Source: a virus. Taken from it: DNA of 64,000 nt. The DNA is taken from IMG/VR virus record IMGVR_UViG_3300021963_003887, positions 1 to 64,000 of that record; one strand, 5' to 3'. Position numbers and translations under genes: made by a program. Under the pieces are notes generated by a model that was not told the DNA's origin, searched no databases, and saw only the letters and a list, made by a program, of their open reading frames with translations. Of the stretch, positions 50,801-56,354 are shown piece by piece. Position 1 is the stretch's first letter. Each line of letters opens with the position of its first letter.

Positions 50801-53472
50801 GAATAGACAAATACTATAAACCTAAAGACGGACAGTTAGGTGTAGAAAAAACTAGAATTGATGATATTGAAGGCAGTGAAGTAGTTTCTGATTACTCTCA
50901 GTTAATTACAGGTATCGATTACGGCGGCACTATTGTTCAGGGAGCTACTTTTGACATTGGTGCGGGCTGGGATGCTCTACCTTGGTTTACTGAAGGATGG
51001 GATAGTTCTGAAGTTAACGAAACTGATTTCTACTTCCTAGTTGACGGAAGCACTACTTCGGTGTTATTGCCCGAGGTTCCTAAGCAGGGCACAGACATTA
51101 ACATTTACGTTAAGAGAGCATCTACAGGAAAAACAGTAAGATTAGATTTTGAAACTTATAATGAATATCAGTTAGGTGATAGTTCTTACACTGGCGAAGT
51201 TCCGCCCGACACAGCAATAATGAATACATTCGTTGGCGACGGGTCTACAGCATCAATAATAATTCCTCAAACGGCAAATTTAGAATCTGGCGATTTATTG
51301 ATTTTCCGCCCATCCACTAGCGATGGCAGTTTAGTTATTGGCGGACGTAACAGCATAGACGCTTATATATCAGGCGGCTCTTTATCGGGAATGTCGGCGT
51401 ATTCAACTGCCACAGGAACTACTGCTGCTGAGATAGTACTTGACGGAGATAGACTTATCAGTCCCGAGCAAGTTCCTGCTCCTGAGGAAAATGTTCCTGG
51501 TCAGGTCTTAGAAGCATTAAGTATCAAAGTGTTTCATTCTTCAAGAAGCGGATCTTCGGCTGTTCAGTCTAAAATTTATATAGCTGACGGAAATACCATT
51601 ATTTTTGACATAGGACAAAAAATAATTGAAAAAACAAATATACTTGTATTTGTAGATAAGTTTAAAAAGGATATCGATACAGAGTTTGTTATATTGTCAG
51701 AAACTAATTCTATTAGATTTATTGGAACAACGCCAACTGCCGGAGCAGTGATTGAAATTTTCACTATGGGCACAGGCGGCAAAGGAATACTAGATTACAG
51801 AGAATTTACCGGCACAGGCAACGATAGATATTTTATTACGGGAGCATCATTTAACGAAACAGTTACAGTATTTGCTAGCGTGGATACTCAGCCAGTTGAT
51901 GTCGGGTTTATTAACAGTGCACAACTTACCGATACTCAAGATAAAACTCTTGTGGAATTTGGAGTGGCACCCACTGAAGGTTCTAGAATAGTATTGATAG
52001 CCTTAAACACAGACCAACGTCCGTTAGTCAAAATTAATCAAGTTGAAATACCTCTTGACGAAGCGATTAAAGAATATGCTATACCTACTTTTAGCGGATT
52101 AGATATTGATCCAGCTGGAGACATGTTGGTAGAAATTAATGGTGAATTATTACGAACTGTTGAAACAACCTATAAGATCTATGACGGAAACAATAATATA
52201 CAAATAGGTGTTGATACTCCAAGAGATCCAGGAACAGTTATTTTTACTGACTTAAAAGTATTCGTTGATAATCAACTAAAAACATTCGGTATTGATTTTA
52301 CATTTACATCTGAAAACAACACAGTTACTTTTATTAAACCAGTAACGTTAGGAGCTGTGATACGTATAGAAGATTCGTCTGGTAGACAGTATTCTATAGC
52401 AGATACTAATATTGTTTTAGAGCAGTTTACAGAATATTCAACCGGCGATACCTTATCTATAACTTGGTTTGAAAGATATACAGAATTAGATATAGTCAAA
52501 GACGAATTCGTTGGAGGAAAAGTTAGCTTTTCTTTACAAAGACCCCTAATAGGAATTTCATATGTATGGGTATACAAGAATGGTATTCGACTAACGCCTG
52601 ACATTGATTTTTATGTAGAATTACCAAGGGCTATATATCTAAGACAGCAAACAACAGAATCTGATATAATTGAAACTATTAGTTTTGGAGATCGATTATA
52701 TAAGCAGCCGTTATCTTTTGAAATATTCAAAGATGTGTTGAATAGAAATCATTACAACAGATACAGTGTTCTTGATCTAAAACTTGATAAAGACTTTAAC
52801 TATTTTGATAATGAAATTACTCTTGTGGATGCTAGTCCTTTAGCACTTCCATCAAAAGATCAGCCAGGTATAATAACTATACAGGGAGAAAAGATTCAGT
52901 ACTACGAAAAAATAGGAAATGTGCTAAAAAATATTAGAAGAGGACTTTTTGGAACGGCTATCAGAGCAGTCTACCCAAAAAATACTCCTGTAGTTGATAC
53001 TGGTTTCTTAGAGTTTATTCCGTATCAAGAATTACAAGAAAAAGAAGATTTTATTTCAGACGGTACATCCTTATTAGTAGGGCCTTTAAATTTCCTACCA
53101 AGAAAAGCCGATATCAGTAACTGGTACAGAAATACTATTCCTACAAACTTTGGAAGATGTGATGAGATTGAAGTTTTTGTAGGAGGAAGAAGACTTCGCA
53201 AAGATGCTACTAAAATTTATGATTCTACAGTAGGTGCTTATAGCCCTGCGGGAGATATTGATATAGAAGCAGAATTTTCCGTAGACGGGATTAATGAAAA
53301 TATAAGATTGACATACCCAGTTCCAGCAGGAACACGTATCACAGTTATCCGTAGACAAGGTAGATTGTGGTATGATAGGGGAGCATCAACTGCTACAACC
53401 GGCCAAGGACTCAGCTATAGTAACACCGCTATCGCTAAGTTCTTACAAAATAGCAGTACAAAATTACCATAA
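38800..53472 (+). CDS. Giant baseplate-associated virion protein, 4,890 aa
   Basis: A single 14.7-kb frame in the place where T4 has gp7 (after gp6); wedge function is inferred. The N-terminal 150 residues (LERLSGFVGRRYGKTF, YDYVDLKNQLKFFNNLSERD) match large structural proteins of aquatic T4-like phages. Residues about 1,400-2,840 hold at least six YxxGDxVxxxGxxYxA units like chitin-type carbohydrate-binding modules (near 43050, 43840, 45310, 46170, 46880 and 47210). FG-GAP/beta-propeller-like strands (GRWLMVGSPTV, GTRLFVSAPNF, NNSIIVGSPSF) lie between and after them, with three or more FDVxxxxxxYxVxVxxxGxxYxxGDxIxIxGxxLG repeats at about 45700-46740. Near residues 3,440 and 3,800 lie GxGY modules. 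Probably a large surface-exposed arm. Confidence 0.85.
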   Translation: MSNKIFKKSELPVRRTVDLLPDAFKTSTNDKFLSTTLDALVQPGTLERLSGFVGRRYGKTFNSQDIYVDVEKSLRSSYQLEPAVVIESGQKVKKVYDYVDLKNQLKFFNNLSERDDLATYQEQYSWNPPIDWDKFINYREYYWLPVGPETVSVAGQAENVISSYRVRSDGQNEWLFYPDGLKRNPQLTLYRGQTYIFDVNSPGDPFVIRSGNLKGNQENYNKGVTNNGIEVGTITFEVPLDAPELLYYQSENNINRIGSFVIASVLENSFIDVEKEILGKVNYTSSNNIKFTNGLKVQFVGKVQPAIYNDSLWLVEGVGESIKLVNFAELEIPPIISNEIEITFDDGGFDTLPFDDASSYPTQKDYITINRSSKDKNPWTRYNRWFHRDVIEYAANINGVPPSLTETGRAKRPIIEFLPNIQLFNHGSTPKKTVDLVDDFTKDVFSTIEGSAGYNIDGQSVEDGDRILFLNDADPFVKNKIFEVKIITVQTSTNTINRTQISLVETNDTDPIIGEAIIISKGSVPNKGRMYHYDGEQWVRSQTKNSINQFPLFDLFDDEGVSFSDNQKYETSTFAGSELISYKIGKGPVDKELGFSLSYLNINNSGDILFEVDFEKDSFLYQQSGQTINKLSASGFFKNHQTEEFFNGWIKTNPNLRQPILETFVIESDTSSLTSSACIWSNNATEHILFYINGKKINASFTSTVVANTRTFVFNQTLKAGETVTLKIFTTDEPNLGYYEIPNSLEKNPLNENLEQFTLGQANDHLKTMIEVDTGFQGEFPGASNIRDIVNYRQNGSRFMKRASLGVLAFPLLCDKDINLIKSIRHAANEYEKFKNNFITLASELDFDQRSIVEFVDKILDKMSKSNVIDFPFATSDMIGSGAYKVINYTVEDEGITTFALNEKFDLDTNSSRAVYVYVNDIQLLHGFDYVFDSTFGFVKLLVNLNENDRIEIREYLTTAYNFIPETPTKLGLYKKFTPRIYLDDTLVEPTEVIQGHDGSITIAFGDLRDDIILELEKRIYNNLKIKYDTEIFDVDRFFKGYHGQAIYDVSTIDDVIETDFLKWSNNLGIDIYKNEVYQSENPFTYTYFRATDRNKKLKLPQYWRGIYKFLYDTDRPHTCPWEMLGFSEKPLWWEEEYGPAPYTKGNLLLWEDLEQGIIRQGPTTGANPRYAKPGLLDYIPVDDHGNLLSPQDASAIIDYSLNKINEDFQFGDYGPVENSWRRSSLYPFSIITAACLLTPFEFISTNFNRNKIVKNKLDQLIDKDTGTFIDKQTLTSSVDSDPSGLFTYIQNYLKFNAIDISLLSNTISNLDVRISHKIGGFVEKARQRYILDSKSPTSKSPAVFIPPEDFQIIFNTGSVAKSISYSGLVIEKVDGGFKLFGYDKLNSYFSVYEPYTRVDDPIISVGGISEKYVDWDAEKFYGKGSLVRYQGLYYRCTANHVSANSFQNENFTVLPALPIVNDVTAIKRTTFNKFLVKRIPYNAFFSTIQQVVDVILGYSEWLIDQGIVFDDFNKELLVPNDWMLSVQEFMFWTSHNWAVGALITLSPAATLLKIVNAGSVADNILDNFYEYNIFKNDGTKIPASDIQVYRGYNEFILTPLDTQATGIYFAKINFVQKEHVAIFNDRTMFGDVIFDKGPGYRQDRMKLVGFRTTDWDGDYTSPGFIYDSADITPWQAFTDYKLGDIVQYREYYYVSKVSQSGSNDFNFNDWERLDSIPTPSLVANIDYKINQIEDYYELGYQGIDDTEKELARHSIGYQKRGYLDELAQDEVTQFRIYQGFIREKGTKNSITKIFDKLSSLDQDAIEMNEEWAFLMGTFGGSSQFKELELLLNQKDIRLNPQPVIIDSRGLSKSNYQNYILIGSNDFTIGGPEYIFPTKSYPVTESSAGYVYSGDVDFVVKTRTNLYALDITELKDGSKVWVTFDSPGWSVLRYTITDIIIGAVAVVDTTSVTLECNKPHGLKVDDIIGINNIKYLEGFWRVKAVDPNTIIIEIAGFDEEPVIDQSSFATISIFETLRVGQYSDLISDRFAAYKEGTRVWLDDNGEGKWEVLEKKRIYKPVDVANYGVAFPTGSGKDVLFLEARNQIISSNPGQVVPAGEVIRESAVVVYGQSEEGLIPLQILNPNSNLRSIFLGSYGEVLATSKDGRWLMVGSPTVSYIPSNYKEVFSPSATYNPGDTVLFAGKLYQAQTTVVGDGSTINIDSQDWKPATEHLANPLGIGLYDVNQGYRQQGALEIFEYDEIFSQYQLRHTIISPRPAHGEKFSSTISLSKREGIEGTSGDVTLTVASIDSVGGILEVSAQGESGLEDTRFSNVSGSDISLPGSNATFDVQKTNNTYSVLVRTGGSRYAIGDRIKITGSNLLGLTPFNDLIITVTAVTSTGEIVGSATYNNIKGINSILPDEEATFRVTKSGNRYAVTRTSAGSGYSSRSIVRYSGRLYACIKDTRIDLGVWNPSRTYQPGDVVKYPANSTAYYTATGLNTGIVPTDVSKWENTLPIFPTNQEYWEQVSGAVFAETAVEWADLDLTGNKIRYTAGSVIVIPGSELGGEDGEHNITIRVNLVTTNSAIDNFSYRGTASSGIIWSGTATAGERQFNDLQGEDVSDPGQGAIFDLVREDGRYNAIVNVAGTRYNVGDQIRILGSTLGGVEEAYYMVVGAPGSKDDMGRAYLYKFDGVSWKHLDDPNFVGIYSSTKNYPLGSKVWYNSDYWQALSNIPAVPNNQPGTGNWEKIAEVTNSIFPPSLAYADDGSTIQQPATGDIEFLNIGSSYGTFSAFNKDGSVMIISAPANDTASFENFKGVWRNNINYLAGDTVRRGTFYYNCLADNINSIPEFSPSIWQENSDSTLGKTGSVFVYEKTSNETFILIQTIDSDEVELEAGDEFGHKVVLNQEGTRLFVSAPNFDYLGKDQGSVFVFDRTASGFVLKQKLNGLIMEPGERFGSNVSVSPDGVTLAISAEGAASYKTTIFDRGNTAFDRFVTRFRDSQGKTGKVYVYTNYTGSFVLSEILDQGLNTDEDFGRGLSVSNNSIIVGSPSFISEDPAFEAVRIGRLQKFDKIPNSKPWFTIKQQDDQVNIDLLKNFSFYDKFNNVKLADVDILDPAKGKILSLADQYIDFKTSFDPAVYSVGTEESAIDPKQSWQLDKVGTIWWDLSAVKWALYEQNSLSFRNGNWGSTAVGSSVDVYEWVESPYSPSEWNALTGTTEGFSLGVTGTARYGDDTNYSVKTNFDTITGLPSGSMYYYWVKNKTTVPEDSDRGLSASQIANYILAPSSAGIPYALLTSKNTFSLVNFNSVIDDDEFLVNIQFYDQEKEINLIHNEYQLLAEGTIQVPNLELENKWIDSLIGEDIAGQAVPDRKLPVKLRYGISSRPRQSMFINRNKAVNLIIDYVNNILKKKPFAEIIDYGNLNLQDEKPALTKNLYDQVLETEKELRFIATSKIKTAKLKANIVNGHINTVDIIDGGYGYKTAPNIKIVGSGSGAKFKPILDNRGSITSVEVINQGKKYLTASLIVRPFSVLVLQDSSVNNFWSIYSLDEKNKEFYRTATQSFDTKNFWKKVDWWLEPFNEKSKIKKTIAGLYEEASVDLAIGDLLRLENYGIGGWAVLERVDATDADISGKYKLVGRKLGTIQIINGFYNTDSESTGYDLTQAFDSNKYDSSASTEFRNILNAVKEDIFKEDLSVEWNKLFFVSLRYVFSEQLYVDWAFKTSFLNAVHNVGTLEQKLNYKNDNLSSYQSYIEEVKPYRTKIRNFISKYFNLETANQLTTDFDLPPVWNSETSSVDIIGSNSNQLSQYPWKLWVENNHYSVIDIKIVSPGKNYSSVPQIVFDGGNGTGAQAQAYISNGKISKIVVTNPGSGYVSAPTVMIVGGVGSEIQNAARAVAIIGDSKVRTFDMKMKFDRISKTPNFKSYSFNEKFIEIETFNASAKQTTYKLKYPLSLDKSTITVTLDGSRLLSSQYSVTLTEELINSKTELIGRLILNSAPDEGSVVDIEYQKNNEILDSLNRIDKYYKPKDGQLGVEKTRIDDIEGSEVVSDYSQLITGIDYGGTIVQGATFDIGAGWDALPWFTEGWDSSEVNETDFYFLVDGSTTSVLLPEVPKQGTDINIYVKRASTGKTVRLDFETYNEYQLGDSSYTGEVPPDTAIMNTFVGDGSTASIIIPQTANLESGDLLIFRPSTSDGSLVIGGRNSIDAYISGGSLSGMSAYSTATGTTAAEIVLDGDRLISPEQVPAPEENVPGQVLEALSIKVFHSSRSGSSAVQSKIYIADGNTIIFDIGQKIIEKTNILVFVDKFKKDIDTEFVILSETNSIRFIGTTPTAGAVIEIFTMGTGGKGILDYREFTGTGNDRYFITGASFNETVTVFASVDTQPVDVGFINSAQLTDTQDKTLVEFGVAPTEGSRIVLIALNTDQRPLVKINQVEIPLDEAIKEYAIPTFSGLDIDPAGDMLVEINGELLRTVETTYKIYDGNNNIQIGVDTPRDPGTVIFTDLKVFVDNQLKTFGIDFTFTSENNTVTFIKPVTLGAVIRIEDSSGRQYSIADTNIVLEQFTEYSTGDTLSITWFERYTELDIVKDEFVGGKVSFSLQRPLIGISYVWVYKNGIRLTPDIDFYVELPRAIYLRQQTTESDIIETISFGDRLYKQPLSFEIFKDVLNRNHYNRYSVLDLKLDKDFNYFDNEITLVDASPLALPSKDQPGIITIQGEKIQYYEKIGNVLKNIRRGLFGTAIRAVYPKNTPVVDTGFLEFIPYQELQEKEDFISDGTSLLVGPLNFLPRKADISNWYRNTIPTNFGRCDEIEVFVGGRRLRKDATKIYDSTVGAYSPAGDIDIEAEFSVDGINENIRLTYPVPAGTRITVIRRQGRLWYDRGASTATTGQGLSYSNTAIAKFLQNSSTKLP

Positions 53473-53478
53473 TAAATA
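53471..53478 (+). promoter_or_regulatory. Possible late promoter (AATAAATA), near-leaderless
   Basis: AATAAATA lies 7 nt before the ATG at 53485, so the start point would fall at the start codon unless ATG 53509 (Met9) is used. It heads the fibre operon. Confidence 0.45.
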
Positions 53479-53484
53479 CATGAT

Positions 53485-54147
53485 ATGAATAAAGACGAGT
53501 CAAACACTATGCTAGAACAACCAACACAACAGCAGCCTTACGATAAAAAACCAGACGAAACCGGCGGTTTTCACGTAGAAGGGCATATAAAGATTTTTGA
53601 TCCGGAAAACGGAGAGATTTTCATTGATAAACGAAACGCTATTCACTATGAAAATATGAGTGTTGCTATGGCACAATCATTGTCCAACCAGTTACAGGGG
53701 TGGATATCAGAAATGGTATTCGGCAACGGGGGAACTGTAGTAGATCCTACTGGGCTAATTACCTATCTAACTCCAAACACTAATGGTACTAATTCAAGTC
53801 TTTATTCTCAAACATACAGCAAAGTAGTAGATCAAAACTCTGCCACAAACAACGATCCTGTTAGAAATAAAATGGAAATTCGCCATGTAACTGGTGCTAC
53901 CTACACAGACATTGTTGTATCTTGTCTACTAGATTACGGTGAGCCAGAAAATCAAGAAGCATTTGACAATTCTGTAGACATGGCAGGCGATTTTGTTTTT
54001 GATGAGTTAGGTTTAAAAGCTGCCGGAACAGGCAAATTACTAACACATGTTATATTCCATCCTGTACAAAAATCTTTAAACCGATTAATACAGATCGATT
54101 ATACCATTAGAATACAGAGCCTAACTGGCTTCACTGAGGTACAATAA
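53485..54147 (+). CDS. Virion structural protein, 220 aa
   Basis: Contains GGFHVEGHIKIFDPENGEIF and DKRNAIHYENMSVAMAQSL (residues about 27-68), a pattern common in a conserved structural protein located between the giant baseplate protein and the fibres in aquatic T4-like phages. Function unknown. A central Asn/Ser/Thr-rich stretch and an all-beta end (HVIFHPVQKSLNRLIQIDYTIRIQ) fit a fibre adaptor. Met9 is an alternative start. The stop overlaps the first fibre ATG (TAATG), tying its production to the fibres. Confidence 0.78.
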   Translation: MNKDESNTMLEQPTQQQPYDKKPDETGGFHVEGHIKIFDPENGEIFIDKRNAIHYENMSVAMAQSLSNQLQGWISEMVFGNGGTVVDPTGLITYLTPNTNGTNSSLYSQTYSKVVDQNSATNNDPVRNKMEIRHVTGATYTDIVVSCLLDYGEPENQEAFDNSVDMAGDFVFDELGLKAAGTGKLLTHVIFHPVQKSLNRLIQIDYTIRIQSLTGFTEVQ

Positions 54148-56342
54148 TGGCATATAAAGTATTTTTTACCGACAGCACATTACATCCAGAACCGTTAGAC
54201 GTTCCAGATAATTTTCCTAATACGTCAACGAGTATTTCTATTCCTGGTAGGAATCAAACAGGGTACGGAAAAATTATTGCTGAAAATTTTATTCATTTGC
54301 TTGAAAATTTTGCCAGCGGTTCAGCACCAGAAACATCTAAATCCGTTATAGGCCAACTATGGTTTAATTCAGATGAAAATAAACTTTACGTATATGATGG
54401 AATAGAATATAAGACAACCAGCAACATTAGCACAGGGGTCAATGAGCCAACAGGTGCTAGTCTTGGAGACTTATGGGTAAACTCTAGTACTCAACAATTA
54501 TACCTATGGTCTGGAACTAATTGGGTTTTAATTGGACCGCAATTTAGTGAAGGTACAAAATCAGGACCATTAGTTGAAACTATTCTCGACATTGATAACA
54601 TTGAAAGAACAGTTATTGTATTTTACACTAAAGACATACCAGTGAGTATTGTCAGTAAAGACGATTTTATTCCTAAAGTTGTTATTCAGGGTTTTCCGGA
54701 AATCGGAGCAGGTATAAATGTTACTGCTAGAACAGATATTTCTGAAGAAGTGGTATTACCTAGATTAATAGGTGTAGCTAGATCAGCACAGAATTTATTA
54801 GTAGCAGACGAGGAAATACCATCCTCTAGATTTATTAGAAGTGATGAATCGGGAACAATACAAGCAACACTAGCTGTAAGAGACGATGCTGGATTATTTG
54901 TAGGTACTAACGGTAATATCAACTTATCGGTAAGATCGTCTAACGGCACACTGTATAATTCTACTCCTGGTGCTGCTATTGATTTACAAACAACAAGAAC
55001 CGGTGCTGCTGGGTTACCAACAACCGTTGTAAAAATAGTTGAAGACAGGGTAGGCATTAACAACACCAATCCTCAACAGCCGTTAGATGTCGGCGGTAAT
55101 GTTAAGATAGCAGGCGAAATTATTAATACATCAGAACAGCAGTCGTCAAATCTTAGCAATGGTGCTATACAAACAGCTGGCGGTGCTGCTATCGCTAAGA
55201 ACTTAAACGTTGGCGGCGACCTTTCGGTATTAAGCGGAAACATTTTTTCTAAATCTATTAAACCGTTAACAGGCTCCGAAACAATTGGAGATGCTTCTAA
55301 TAGATATAGTACAGTTTATGCCAATACAATTGATGCTTCAATTATTAAAGGTAACTTAAGCGGTAACCTTGCTGGTAACGCTCAAACAGCAACATCGTTA
55401 CAATCAGCAACTAATTTTAAGTTAGAAGGTGACATTTCTAGTAACGTGGTAGTATTCAATGGTACAGGAAATCTTACAAAAACATTTGTTACTACATTAA
55501 CATCTGATATTATTTCTACAAAATCTGCACTAGGTAATGTACGGGATACAGATGAATTGTTAGTATATAGAAGTACTCTTGGTCTTCGTAAGATGACAAG
55601 AGAAACCTTTATTGACGATGCTGGTGTTCCTCTTGGAGCAGTGTTACCATATGCCGGAACTACAGCACCGACTGGTTATCTACTTTGTGATGGATCGGAA
55701 TATGAAGCTTATAGATTTAGAGATCTGTATGATGTAATCGGAGCAAATGTAAACTATAAAAATTTAGGAAGAACAGTCAACCTTGACTTAAAAGGATCAG
55801 ACAAGGGTGCTACTTTCCGTGTGCCAGATCTGCGAGGCAGATTTGTTTTAGGTAAACAGGATATGAACGCAGATACAACTATTCCTTATCCTGGCGGAAA
55901 TAATAGTCCTGCAGCTGAAACTCCGTTATCTGAAGTGGGAGGTAACAGAGTAGCAGATACAGCCTCGGCAAATAGTTTAGGTAGAGCAGGCGGTGCTGAC
56001 CAATACACGTTACAAACACCAAACGTTCCTGACCACGAACACGACATGTATGGTAGATCTAGTGCTAATATTAGAGCTACTCAATATTATGCCATTACAG
56101 AATCGCCTACAGCTAATTTAGATTATCAACCGGGCGGATCTGTTGCCAATGTAAGGATAGAAGGCGGAACAGTGGCGAACGGAGCACAGGCAATGGCGTC
56201 ATCTGGATTAGTCAAAGTCACAGATGAGAATAAAAGAAGACCAGGCTTTGCTGATTCGCAAACGGGTAAACCTTTTACAGTAATGAATCCGTTCCTTACT
56301 TTAAATTATATTATTCGAAGCGGTAGACCTTCTAATGATTAA
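54147..56342 (+). CDS. Tail fibre paralogue 1 with C-terminal tail-collar domain, 731 aa
   Basis: First of five tandem fibres sharing an N-terminal domain (residues about 30-130: GYGKIIAENFIHLLENFASG, GQLWFNSDENKLYVYDG). The middle is beta-rich, with a short GNLSGNLAGNA tetrapeptide run followed by QTATSLQS. Residues about 490-620 are a phage tail-collar domain like that of T4 gp12: GAVLPYAGTTAPTGYLLCDG, FRVPDLRGRFVLGK, VPDHEHDMYG. Such domains end in a receptor-binding tip. The start overlaps the upstream stop by one base, with GAGG ahead. Confidence 0.88.
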   Translation: MAYKVFFTDSTLHPEPLDVPDNFPNTSTSISIPGRNQTGYGKIIAENFIHLLENFASGSAPETSKSVIGQLWFNSDENKLYVYDGIEYKTTSNISTGVNEPTGASLGDLWVNSSTQQLYLWSGTNWVLIGPQFSEGTKSGPLVETILDIDNIERTVIVFYTKDIPVSIVSKDDFIPKVVIQGFPEIGAGINVTARTDISEEVVLPRLIGVARSAQNLLVADEEIPSSRFIRSDESGTIQATLAVRDDAGLFVGTNGNINLSVRSSNGTLYNSTPGAAIDLQTTRTGAAGLPTTVVKIVEDRVGINNTNPQQPLDVGGNVKIAGEIINTSEQQSSNLSNGAIQTAGGAAIAKNLNVGGDLSVLSGNIFSKSIKPLTGSETIGDASNRYSTVYANTIDASIIKGNLSGNLAGNAQTATSLQSATNFKLEGDISSNVVVFNGTGNLTKTFVTTLTSDIISTKSALGNVRDTDELLVYRSTLGLRKMTRETFIDDAGVPLGAVLPYAGTTAPTGYLLCDGSEYEAYRFRDLYDVIGANVNYKNLGRTVNLDLKGSDKGATFRVPDLRGRFVLGKQDMNADTTIPYPGGNNSPAAETPLSEVGGNRVADTASANSLGRAGGADQYTLQTPNVPDHEHDMYGRSSANIRATQYYAITESPTANLDYQPGGSVANVRIEGGTVANGAQAMASSGLVKVTDENKRRPGFADSQTGKPFTVMNPFLTLNYIIRSGRPSND

Positions 56343-56354
56343 CGGAGCGATTTA

